A stretch of DNA of 44,025 nt from a virus. A program made the translations under genes and the position numbers. Under the pieces are notes generated by a model, which was not told the origin of the DNA, searched no databases, and saw only the letters and a program-made list of their open reading frames with translations. Below are positions 12,729 to 18,906 of the stretch, in pieces. The DNA is taken from the IMG/VR virus record IMGVR_UViG_3300047552_001348, positions 1-44,025 of that record; one strand, written 5' to 3'. The first letter of the stretch is position 1. The number at the start of each line of letters is the position of its first letter.

Positions 12729-13153
12729 GTCAAATTAAACGACTGACTGACGAAGAAATCCAAGCGCGAATTGATGATCAGATGAAGATCACTCGCGACC
12801 ACATCGCTAGCCTTGAGGTGAATGGGTATCTCGATTCAGATGGCTATCCGACAGAAGAATTGTACGATGCAATCGAGAATTGGTCTTCGTTCATGATTCC
12901 CGAGCTATTCGACATGCTGGAAAAATGTTGGTGGGGCGTAAAGGCTTATGGCACGATGGCTCGCTACAAAAAAGATGGCAAAAACTTTATATCAATGTCA
13001 ACAGTTGGATGGAGTGGCAACGAGGCTTTAATCCGTGCTCTACGTAACAACTCATACTACATTTGGGATGAAGTTTTCTATCAAGAAAACCGAGGCGGTC
13101 ATTTTATTTTCATAATTGATTCCGTGGCTTGCTTGGAATGCTCATCAAAATAA
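12725..13153 (+). CDS. Conserved phage protein, WSGNEALI type, 142 aa
   Basis: It starts MSQIKRLTDEEIQARIDDQM, with Trp-rich middle parts (IENWSSFMIPELFDML, KCWWGVKAYG) and STVGWSGNEALIRALRNN followed by GGHFIFII. I have the impression that the WSGNE and GGH.IF blocks recur in uncharacterised proteins of other phages. The end, DSVACLECSSK, is encoded by a 22-base block identical to one in the remnant just upstream, suggesting exchange of C-termini by recombination. ATG 12725 is chosen because it overlaps the upstream stop. Confidence 0.7.
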   Translation: MSQIKRLTDEEIQARIDDQMKITRDHIASLEVNGYLDSDGYPTEELYDAIENWSSFMIPELFDMLEKCWWGVKAYGTMARYKKDGKNFISMSTVGWSGNEALIRALRNNSYYIWDEVFYQENRGGHFIFIIDSVACLECSSK

Positions 13154-13181
13154 TCTACACATAAAATTTATGTGATACAAT
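13154..13181 (+). promoter_or_regulatory. Early promoter, family member 6
   Basis: TCTACA 13154-13159, 16-bp spacer (shortest in the family), TGTGATACAAT ending 13181. The upstream stop TAA abuts the -35 box. A class A-like leader precedes the gene at 13212. Confidence 0.8.
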
Positions 13182-13211
13182 AACACCATCAACAATGAAA
13201 CGGAGTCCAAA

Positions 13212-13508
13212 ATGTCTACTACCTATGCATTCATTTCTCGTCATGTTCCAACCACAGAACAGGCAGAACTAGCTGCCGAAAAAGGGATCGAGTTGGTAGT
13301 AGTTGGCGACATGGACGCATTCAGCGTAACACCATCTGATGTTGCCAGTAAAGGCGAATTTGCAGGAGTGGTAGTCGTTCATCCTGCTGCCGCATTGCGG
13401 CTGAATGGTGCCTATTCAGTTGGTGTGTTCGAAAACGGACAACGCTCACAAGAAGGCGGTAAACCTACCTTCTTCGCAAAGGCATTGCACATCTTCCATC
13501 GTCAATAA
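13212..13508 (+). CDS. Conserved phage protein of Rossmann-like pattern, 98 aa
   Basis: The protein reads STTYAFISRHVPTTEQAELA, then GIELVVVGDMDAF, then GVVVVHPAAALRL and SVGVFENGQR, ending PTFFAKALHIFHRQ. The regular alternation of hydrophobic strands and helices suggests a small alpha/beta (Rossmann-like) fold. I recognise it as a type that recurs in phages and plasmids without a known function. The promoter at 13154 and ribosome site cggag precede it directly. Confidence 0.75.
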   Translation: MSTTYAFISRHVPTTEQAELAAEKGIELVVVGDMDAFSVTPSDVASKGEFAGVVVVHPAAALRLNGAYSVGVFENGQRSQEGGKPTFFAKALHIFHRQ

Positions 13509-13524
13509 TAACAAGAAAAAACAA

Positions 13525-13707
13525 ATGGAAAAGACAGAAGAATTCAAAGAAAAACTTTTCGCCCTCTTGCGCGAGTATGATGTAAAAATGATAGTAGAGC
13601 TATCTCCGGGTTCATTTGATATCGAGGGGATAAACTTTTACTCAAACAAAACCAATGTCGATCTTCATGTTGGTGCATGGTGTGACGGAGTTGAAGATGA
13701 AAGTTGA
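13525..13707 (+). CDS. Small hypothetical protein, 60 aa
   Basis: It reads MEKTEEFKEKLFALLREYDVKMIVELSPGSFDIEGINFYSN. The first helix and following beta strands (KMIVEL, FDIEGINFY) suggest a compact alpha/beta protein. I recognise no family. It lies 16 bases after the upstream stop, with an A-rich spacer and weak ribosome site (aagaaaaaac), and overlaps the next gene (13697) by eleven bases. Confidence 0.65.
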   Translation: MEKTEEFKEKLFALLREYDVKMIVELSPGSFDIEGINFYSNKTNVDLHVGAWCDGVEDES

Positions 13708-13921
13708 TATTGATAATGTAACCGCTTTGCGAGTGACACGCGCTTACCTACAAGAGCATGTAATCATGATGAAGCAGTATAAGCCTAACAGTACGCTGAA
13801 AAACTACATTGGAACAATAGAAGATTTATCGACACTTTACGAGTTTGAGAATTTTGTGGTAAAATTCGATAAAGCGATCCCATCAGAAGTAACTGTTAAT
13901 TCACTTCAAAATTTAGCTTGA
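13697..13921 (+). CDS. Small hypothetical helical protein, 74 aa
   Basis: It starts MKVDIDNVTALRVTRAYLQEHVIMMKQYKPNSTLKNYIG and is probably mostly helical, with a final VVKFDKAIPSEVTVNSLQNLA. No motif is recognised. ATG 13697 is preceded by ggagttgaag inside the end of the upstream gene. The stop TGA lies directly before the next ATG (13924), so translation is likely coupled. Confidence 0.65.
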   Translation: MKVDIDNVTALRVTRAYLQEHVIMMKQYKPNSTLKNYIGTIEDLSTLYEFENFVVKFDKAIPSEVTVNSLQNLA

Positions 13922-13923
13922 TC

Positions 13924-14367
13924 ATGAAAATAGATTACACAACTTATCCTAAAACAGCGGCTGCACAGAAAAAATTCGATAAATGCAAAATAGGCGACAT
14001 TGTTTGGTTTACGGGTGGTTATAATTATTATTTGAATTATTTTATTGGATATGACAAAGGATCATTTGGGATTCGCGCAAAAGTTGTTTCCATAACAAGG
14101 GGAATTGCCATCGTGCCAACAGAACTTCCTATTAAAGAAAAAATCAGTTGTTGGGGTGTCATAACGAAGCAAGACATTATGAAAACTCTGGCAAGGTACG
14201 AAGCCGAAAACCAAATTGAAGAAAAGGAAAAATACCTTAATAGGTTTCAATTTCTTGACGGTGATCTGGCAGAAATTACAGTTCCTTCTGTTGAAGTGTC
14301 GAAATACGAAAAAATGACCAAAAAACAATTGATCGAACTACTAGAGCAACATGGCGCGGCTAAATGA
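13924..14367 (+). CDS. Hypothetical protein with possible C-terminal SAP-like helix, 148 aa
   Basis: The N-terminal half looks beta-rich (KCKIGDIVWFTGGYNYYLNYFIGYD, then RAKVVSITRGIAIVPTELPI), in the manner of small SH3-like barrels. The C-terminal half is a charged helix that ends KMTKKQLIELLEQHGA, reminiscent of the M-x-K-x-x-L-x-x-L-L-x-x-x-G pattern found in SAP-like or coiled ends of phage proteins. Function is unknown. It starts two bases after the upstream stop. Confidence 0.65.
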   Translation: MKIDYTTYPKTAAAQKKFDKCKIGDIVWFTGGYNYYLNYFIGYDKGSFGIRAKVVSITRGIAIVPTELPIKEKISCWGVITKQDIMKTLARYEAENQIEEKEKYLNRFQFLDGDLAEITVPSVEVSKYEKMTKKQLIELLEQHGAAK

Positions 14368-14391
14368 AATTTTGAATAATAGGATTTGATC

Positions 14392-15234
14392 ATGCATTAC
14401 CTCATTGGAAGTCGAGCACTTAATTTCTGGAATCCTAGCGCAAGGATTAACGACAACGCAGATTGGGACATTGTTACTGACTTTCCGATGATGTTTGATC
14501 ATCTACGAAATTTCGAGCACCACAAGACCAGTGTTCTTAATAACAGCGAGATCGGTCAGTTTGCCTCGGATATGATCATTCATGTCGGCAACACTCCGGT
14601 TAACGTGGTGACAATGGAAGGGCTTGCTGCCATCAAACGTAGCCACTTACATCGTTCGCTGTCCTTCCAGAAACATATCACGCACTATCATAAGCATGGC
14701 TTGGTTGAGGCAATGCGAAGTGCCAAGGAATCTACCATCGAGTTTCTGGTGAAAAGAATTGAGTTGACCAAGAAGGAATACCCTCAAGGTAATCCAAATT
14801 TGATGCAGAAGAACGAAGAATTCTTTGATGACTATGTGACTAAAGTCTATAATCATGATTGGTTACATGAGCAAGTAGCGTACTACGATAAACCACTCTA
14901 TACGCGACTTCAAGATGATCCAACAATAGCATGGTGCAAAAAGGAATACTGGCAGAAACTTAGTCATCAAGAAAAGTGTGAGTGTGTATTAGAAGAAGCG
15001 ATGGTTATTGCCATTGAGAGGTTTATTGTGTCACCGAAGATCGAGAAACCATTACTCACAAAATTGGCTATCCTGCGCTCGGTAGATAAGATTTGTACTA
15101 CGCTTTGCTCGGGCTGGTTTCGTGACTTTGCTATCGATTACTATGATGATATCTATAAAATGATGTTATCATCCAGCGTTAGTAAAGTAGATTCTGTTGT
15201 AAACAAGCTAAAGGAAGAAAATGACATTATTTGA
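14392..15234 (+). CDS. Nucleotidyltransferase-like phage protein, 280 aa
   Basis: The start MHYLIGSRALNFWNP followed by NADWDIVTDF fits the G-S...D-x-D pattern of minimal nucleotidyltransferases: GSRAL binds phosphate and D-x-D binds metal (about residues 23-29). A predicted strand, NTPVNVVTMEG, follows where the third acidic residue would be, but that residue is not obvious, so activity is uncertain. The remainder is helical and basic (HRSLSFQKHITHYHK). ATG 14392 has ribosome site aggat. It overlaps the next gene (15221) by 14 bases. Confidence 0.6.
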   Translation: MHYLIGSRALNFWNPSARINDNADWDIVTDFPMMFDHLRNFEHHKTSVLNNSEIGQFASDMIIHVGNTPVNVVTMEGLAAIKRSHLHRSLSFQKHITHYHKHGLVEAMRSAKESTIEFLVKRIELTKKEYPQGNPNLMQKNEEFFDDYVTKVYNHDWLHEQVAYYDKPLYTRLQDDPTIAWCKKEYWQKLSHQEKCECVLEEAMVIAIERFIVSPKIEKPLLTKLAILRSVDKICTTLCSGWFRDFAIDYYDDIYKMMLSSSVSKVDSVVNKLKEENDII

Positions 15235-15565
15235 AACTATTAAAGAATTCATCGATGGCAAATCTATTGAGGGCGATGAGTTAAAATTTCAGAATTCTAT
15301 TGAAGACGAGTTATTCCACATCGATGTATCGGACGTAATCGTAAATGAATTGAAGAAGATCGGCATCAAATTTAAATTAGTTGACAATTATGGTGGCGAA
15401 GGAAAAGGTGATTCTTTCTGGTCTACCTACAAATTCACTCGCGAGGAAGAAACCTGTTATATCAAATTTGATGGTAGCTATGCATCTTATGATGGTGCTC
15501 ATTTGCATGAGTATTTTGAAGTAGAGCCTCAAGAAGTTACTGTTATCCAGTACAAGAAAAAATAA
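15221..15565 (+). CDS. YIKFDGSYASYDG family protein (member 1), 114 aa
   Basis: The C-terminal half, YGGEGKGDSFWSTYKFTREE then TCYIKFDGSYASYDG then YFEVEPQEVTVIQY, is shared with proteins at 16461 and 31302 and in weaker form at 16028. The pattern is beta-rich, with a conserved EVEP near the end, suggesting one small beta domain. The N-terminal part (MTLFETIKEFIDGKSIEGDE) is helical and variable. The function of the family is unknown. It overlaps the upstream gene and ends at a TAA abutting the next promoter. Confidence 0.75.
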   Translation: MTLFETIKEFIDGKSIEGDELKFQNSIEDELFHIDVSDVIVNELKKIGIKFKLVDNYGGEGKGDSFWSTYKFTREEETCYIKFDGSYASYDGAHLHEYFEVEPQEVTVIQYKKK

Positions 15566-15594
15566 TCTACACATAAAACTTTATGTGATACAAT
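15566..15594 (+). promoter_or_regulatory. Early promoter, family member 7
   Basis: TCTACA 15566-15571, 17-bp spacer, TGTGATACAAT ending 15594. The class B leader carries GCAAC and GTTGT around the ribosome site aggag. Confidence 0.85.
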
Positions 15595-15618
15595 AGATGC
15601 AACAAAACAGGAGTTGTT

Positions 15619-15963
15619 ATGAAAGTTAAAACACGTGAACTGGCAGGCGCTGCGCTCGATTTGGTTGTGGCTAAGTGTGAAGGGTTGTGGTTCGAAGACG
15701 ACACGTACATCCATGTTCTCCACGATGATGACGATTGCCTATACTCCACAGATTGGGCGCAAGGCGGGTATATCATTGAACGGGAGAAGATGCACCTGTG
15801 CCCAGTCATCGTTGATGACAAAGATGTATGGCATGCATGGTCAGATTACGGAATCAGTGATTGGCGTGCAGAAGGACCAACACCACTTGTGGCTGCAATG
15901 CGAGCATATGTTGCTTCTAAACTGGGCGATGAAGTCGAAGTGCTTGACGAACTTATGCAGTGA
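15619..15963 (+). CDS. ninX: NinX / DUF2591 family protein, 114 aa
   Basis: The sequence MKVKTRELAGAALDLVVAKCEG, STDWAQGGYIIEREKM, then GPTPLVAAMRAYVASKLGDEVEVLDEL matches the DUF2591/NinX family throughout, including the diagnostic AMRAYVASKLGDEVEVPxEL-type end. In lambdoid phages NinX lies in the nin region and its function is unknown. It is common in gamma- and betaproteobacterial phages, which supports a proteobacterial host. It is transcribed from its own promoter (15566), with ribosome site aggag. Confidence 0.9.
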   Translation: MKVKTRELAGAALDLVVAKCEGLWFEDDTYIHVLHDDDDCLYSTDWAQGGYIIEREKMHLCPVIVDDKDVWHAWSDYGISDWRAEGPTPLVAAMRAYVASKLGDEVEVLDELMQ

Positions 15964-15975
15964 CACTTTTAATAA

Positions 15976-16004
15976 TCTACACATAAGTTTTCCTGTGTTA
16001 CAAT
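15976..16004 (+). promoter_or_regulatory. Early promoter, family member 8
   Basis: TCTACA 15976-15981, 17-bp spacer, TGTGTTACAAT ending 16004. It leads to the gene at 16028. Confidence 0.85.
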
Positions 16005-16027
16005 AGATTCACAAAACAAGGATTAAC

Positions 16028-16363
16028 ATGAACTACGCAGAATTTTACCATCATCCGAAAAACAAATTGATGGTTGATATCTTAGGAACAACCGACTCGT
16101 TTGGGTGTGTCGATTTCTATGACGACGAAGAAGACACATCATATGCCGATGCAGCAGATGCTATTTTTTCCGATAAATTCGGTCTTGTAGTTGGTTTCAT
16201 TGAGTCAGAAAAAGACGATTATCTGAATGAAACTTCTTCGGTTTGGCAAATTGAAGGCTTCTTCATTAGGATTGTGTCCAGCGGAAGCTCATATGATGGT
16301 TATAACGTAGTATCTGTGAAACAGGTTTTTCCTAAGCAAGTAATGAAAACCATCTACGAATAG
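16028..16363 (+). CDS. Distant YIKFDG-family protein (member 2), 111 aa
   Basis: The end, SSVWQIEGFFIRIVSSGSSYDGYNVVSVKQVFPKQVMKTIYE, aligns with the beta-rich domain of the proteins at 15221 and 16461 (same order: aromatic strand, SYDG, then V-x-P near the end), but the YIKFDG core has diverged. The N-terminus is acidic (DFYDDEEDTSYADAADAIF). It sits behind its own promoter with ribosome site aagga. A terminator follows at 16380, so it is a single-gene transcript. Family function is unknown. Confidence 0.6.
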   Translation: MNYAEFYHHPKNKLMVDILGTTDSFGCVDFYDDEEDTSYADAADAIFSDKFGLVVGFIESEKDDYLNETSSVWQIEGFFIRIVSSGSSYDGYNVVSVKQVFPKQVMKTIYE

Positions 16364-16367
16364 CCCA

Positions 16368-16460
16368 AGAACGCATTAGAACCCGTTTTAAGCGGGTTTC
16401 TTGCTGATTTGATATCAACCTCTCAATTTCAATTTAAATCGTTTATAACCCGTTTAAATC
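16368..16460 (+). repeat. Intergenic AGAACGCATT element, copy B
   Basis: AAGAACGCATTAGAACC, then TTGATATCAACC, CTCTCAATTT and CCGTTTAAAT ending directly at the ATG at 16461. It matches the order of segments in copy C (26775-26870) and, more loosely, copy A (7300). The terminator at 16380-16403 lies inside it. Confidence 0.55.
16380..16403 (+). terminator. Intrinsic terminator
   Basis: AACCCG and CGGGTT arms around TTTTAAG, followed by TTCTTG. It closes the gene at 16028. The T-run is short, so strength is uncertain. Confidence 0.6.
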
Positions 16461-16799
16461 ATGACTAAACTTTACCTCGAAATTAAAAACATCCTTGATT
16501 CTGACAACAAAAAAGATGTTATCAATAAATTTTTCTGGGGGGCGTACCTTTATAGGGCGAAAGAAATTCCAGAATTAGAAGAACTGATCAATGCTAGTTT
16601 TAAAATAGTTGACTCATATGGCGGAGAAGATCAGGGGATCGAGTATTGGAAAGTATATAAATTTACTCGCGATCAAGAAACCTGCTATATCAAATTTGAT
16701 GGCAGTTACGTCTCTTATGATGGTTCTACATTTGATCGATTCTATGAAGTAGAGCCAAGAGAAGTCAAAGTAACTGTGTACGAATCGATTTCGAGTTGA
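16461..16799 (+). CDS. YIKFDGSYASYDG family protein (member 3), 112 aa
   Basis: YGGEDQGIEYWKVYKFTRDQ, TCYIKFDGSYVSYDG and FYEVEPREVKVTVYE make it the closest relative of the protein at 15221, sharing the same residues at most positions of the C-terminal half. The N-terminal helix differs (MTKLYLEIKNILDSDNKKDV). The start abuts the AGAACGCATT element and no ribosome site of the usual aggag kind is seen, so translation may depend on the element. The stop overlaps a TTG start at 16796. Confidence 0.75.
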   Translation: MTKLYLEIKNILDSDNKKDVINKFFWGAYLYRAKEIPELEELINASFKIVDSYGGEDQGIEYWKVYKFTRDQETCYIKFDGSYVSYDGSTFDRFYEVEPREVKVTVYESISS

Positions 16800-16993
16800 G
16801 TAGACTGCAAGTAACGAAACGAACAATTATTCTCGGTGGAAGAACATTTATTCTTCCTCTGCGAGTAAATGGCTTTTACGTTGATGACGCAAACGGTAAC
16901 ACCATTGCCGAAGCGCCCACACAAGAACTCGCAAAAGCCATTCATGCGTTGTTAATGGAAAAGTTTGACAATGTGTGTAATGACATACATTGA
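16796..16993 (+). CDS. Small hypothetical protein, TTG start, 65 aa
   Basis: It starts at TTG 16796, whose last two bases and following A form the stop of the upstream gene (TTGA overlap), so coupled translation is likely. The product reads SRLQVTKRTIILGGRTFILP, then LRVNGFYVDDANGNTIAEAP and a C-terminal helix TQELAKAIHALLMEKFD. It resembles a small beta-hairpin protein of phages. No function is known. The last codons (NVCNDIH and the stop) lie in the left arm of a long perfect inverted repeat. Confidence 0.6.
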   Translation: MSRLQVTKRTIILGGRTFILPLRVNGFYVDDANGNTIAEAPTQELAKAIHALLMEKFDNVCNDIH

Positions 16994-17021
16994 TCCGGTT
17001 AATGTATGTCATTACACACAT
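16971..17021 (+). repeat. Perfect 21-bp inverted repeat with 9-nt loop
   Basis: The arm 16971-16991 is the exact reverse complement of 17001-17021, separated by GATCCGGTT. It includes the stop codon of the gene at 16796. No T-run follows on the plus strand (cgcatgaag) or on the minus strand, so it is not a classical terminator. Possible roles are mRNA 3' stabilisation, factor-assisted termination, or a protein-binding site. Confidence 0.8.
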
Positions 17022-17066
17022 CGCATGAAGAAAATTCTTGATGTTCTTTAGAAACGATAAAACAAA

Positions 17067-17627
17067 ATGAGCAAAATTTTTGTTACCAGTGACACACACG
17101 CTTTCCATGAGCGTATCATCGAATTCTGTCCCAAGACAAGAAAAGGTTCTTCGACCGAGGAAATGACCGAAAATCTTGTGCAGGCGCATAACCGTGTCGT
17201 TAGCCCAGAGGATACCGTTTATTTCCTTGGTGACTTTGCATTTGGTGGCAGACCAGATAAGATTAAGAACTTCGCTGATCGACTGAATGGTACGAAGCAC
17301 CTGATATACGGTAATCACGATAAAGTGATACGTGGTAATGCGGTACTTCAATCGTGTTTTGCTTCGGTGCAGGACTATAAACGGTTTAGTTACCAGAAGC
17401 AACAGTTTGTCCTGTTTCACTTTCCTATTGCTCGATGGGAAGGGTGTCATTATGGTGCAATTCATCTTTTTGGACATGAGCATGGTGGGTTTGAGCAAGA
17501 AGGTCGCTGTATGGATGTTGGTATTGATACCCGACCAAATGGCGACATGCAGCCTTGGTTGCTCGATGATGTAATACGTCTTCTGAAAGATAAACCTCTT
17601 ATTCAACACCACGGTAAGACAAAATAA
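17067..17627 (+). CDS. Calcineurin-like metallophosphoesterase, 186 aa
   Basis: The metal-binding motifs are in order: D-T-H at residues 9-11 (FVTSDTHAFH), GDFAFGG at about 54-60, GNHD at about 84-87, and then LFHFP and LFGHEHGG near 130-144. This is the short, phage-type form with no extra domain, probably acting on a phosphodiester or phosphomonoester. The natural substrate is unknown, and nucleic acid or nucleotide substrates are likely by analogy. The weak ribosome site and the 21-bp inverted repeat 45 bases upstream leave its expression unclear. It ends at a TAA abutting the next promoter. Confidence 0.88.
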   Translation: MSKIFVTSDTHAFHERIIEFCPKTRKGSSTEEMTENLVQAHNRVVSPEDTVYFLGDFAFGGRPDKIKNFADRLNGTKHLIYGNHDKVIRGNAVLQSCFASVQDYKRFSYQKQQFVLFHFPIARWEGCHYGAIHLFGHEHGGFEQEGRCMDVGIDTRPNGDMQPWLLDDVIRLLKDKPLIQHHGKTK

Positions 17628-17656
17628 TCTACACATATTTTTCTATGTGATACAAT
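17628..17656 (+). promoter_or_regulatory. Early promoter, family member 9
   Basis: TCTACA 17628-17633, 17-bp spacer, TGTGATACAAT ending 17656. The class A leader start (aactccatcgcaac) leads to the DUF932 gene at 17693. Confidence 0.85.
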
Positions 17657-17692
17657 AACTCCATCGCAACAAAACTTGGAAGGAAACCTAAA

Positions 17693-18658
17693 ATGGCACA
17701 TCAAATCACTGAAACCAATGGCAAGTTCGAATTCGCTTTCACAGGTGATCGCAACAAGATTTGGCACGGGTTGGGTCAACAAATCGAGGAAACAGCTACT
17801 CTTGAACAATGGAAACAAGCCGCAGGAATGGAGTGGGAAGCATTCCGTTCAGTGGTTGAATATCAGACTGCATCAGGAAAACAGCTTTTCAATGATCGAA
17901 ATGTTCTGTTTCGGTCTGATACAAACGAAGCAATGTCCGTTGTATCAAAAGACTATAAAGTAGTTCAGCCAGCGGAAATCATGGAATTCTTCCGTGAACT
18001 GATTGATCTGAATGGTTTCAAAATGTCTGCTGCCGGTACATTGTTTGGTGGTCGCCGTTTTTGGGCAACAGCCGATATCGGTAAGTCTTTCTCACCGATC
18101 AATGGTGACGATATCGGCGGTTACTTGTTAGTAACAACATCGATCGATGGTTCACTTGCCACAAGCGCAAAATTCACTAGCACGCGAACAGTATGTAACA
18201 ATACACTGTCAATCGCTCTGAGCGACAAGAGCCGTACAGTTCGGCAGACACATGCAAAAGAATGGGATGCAAAGCGTTTCAAATTTGATCTTGGTCTGGT
18301 CGATGAATCTTGGGATAACTTCCGTAACAAGATCACCAAACTGACTCAGATCGAAGCCTCTGATGCCGATGCGCTGGCTTTCTTTAAACAGAAAGTATTC
18401 AACAAGGATGTTCTGGAAAGTGAACAGACCCGCGCTGCACAGAAAATGGTCAGCAACTTGATGGACAAATTCCGTAACGGCATGGGAGCAGAATATCATC
18501 ACGGCAGTGCTTACGGTGTTCTGAATGCATTCACTGAAGTTGGAACTCACGGAACAGGTCGCCGTGATCCTTCATGGCAGTTTCATAACTCTTACTTCGG
18601 TACAGGCGAATCTCTGAAGACAGAAATCTTCAATGATTTGATTGCGCTGGCAGCGTAA
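17693..18658 (+). CDS. DUF932 / phage-plasmid-like protein (TIGR03299 type), 321 aa
   Basis: The order of motifs fits the family: WHGLGQQIEETATLEQWKQAAGM, then NDRNVLFRSDTNEAMSVVSKDYKVVQPAEI, then the central FWATADIGKSF, VTTSIDGSLATSAKFTSTRTVCNNTLSIAL and the C-terminal NAFTEVGTHGTGRRDPS. Members are found in many phages and plasmids, often near replication or early genes. The biochemical role is unknown. Length matches the family. It follows promoter 17628 and a good ribosome site (ggaagga). A small gene with a hairpin-bearing promoter follows. Confidence 0.88.
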   Translation: MAHQITETNGKFEFAFTGDRNKIWHGLGQQIEETATLEQWKQAAGMEWEAFRSVVEYQTASGKQLFNDRNVLFRSDTNEAMSVVSKDYKVVQPAEIMEFFRELIDLNGFKMSAAGTLFGGRRFWATADIGKSFSPINGDDIGGYLLVTTSIDGSLATSAKFTSTRTVCNNTLSIALSDKSRTVRQTHAKEWDAKRFKFDLGLVDESWDNFRNKITKLTQIEASDADALAFFKQKVFNKDVLESEQTRAAQKMVSNLMDKFRNGMGAEYHHGSAYGVLNAFTEVGTHGTGRRDPSWQFHNSYFGTGESLKTEIFNDLIALAA

Positions 18659-18668
18659 ATTAAAATTC

Positions 18669-18703
18669 GGTTGGTTTCTGTAATACAATAACGGAAACCA
18701 ACC
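18669..18703 (+). promoter_or_regulatory. Extended -10 promoter inside a 10-bp inverted repeat
   Basis: GGTTGGTTTC (18669-18678) is the exact reverse complement of GAAACCAACC (18694-18703). TAATACAAT, the -10 type used by this phage, lies in the 15-nt loop (18684-18689). The right arm also carries the start of the transcript. It could be an operator over the promoter or a 5' hairpin. Confidence 0.55.
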
Positions 18704-18714
18704 AAGGAAACGAT

Positions 18715-18858
18715 ATGAAACGCACTGTACCACAATCCGTTTTCGACGCCCCAGAAGCAAAACGGATTGCTAAGATTGCTTTCCGAGAAGCAAAAGAAGA
18801 ATTGGACAACACACCTCGTCATCAACTGGACGAGGGAAAACCAAATCACCCGATGTGA
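18715..18858 (+). CDS. Very small hypothetical protein, 47 aa
   Basis: It reads MKRTVPQSVFDAPEAKRIAK, then a charged helix (AFREAKEELDNTPRHQLDEG) and ends NHPM. The product is hydrophilic, with no Cys pair or membrane part, and looks like a short helical peptide. I recognise no family. It has ribosome site aaggaaacg and its own promoter-like site at 18684. The 3' end forms part of an imperfect hairpin (18849-18874), which may end this transcript. Confidence 0.55.
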   Translation: MKRTVPQSVFDAPEAKRIAKIAFREAKEELDNTPRHQLDEGKPNHPM

Positions 18859-18906
18859 CCTTCACATTTTCGGGTATCATTATCAAACTTTATTGGACAA
18901 ACAGAA

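Noticed and set aside
14392-15234. Toxin-antitoxin nucleotidyltransferase (AbiEii/MenT type).
   Set aside because: GSRAL and D-x-D fit, but the third acidic residue and the expected partner gene are not seen.
16848-17636. Long open frame on the minus strand (262 codons).
   Set aside because: It is antisense to two genes with clear support, including the metallophosphoesterase, and has no ribosome site or recognisable motif.
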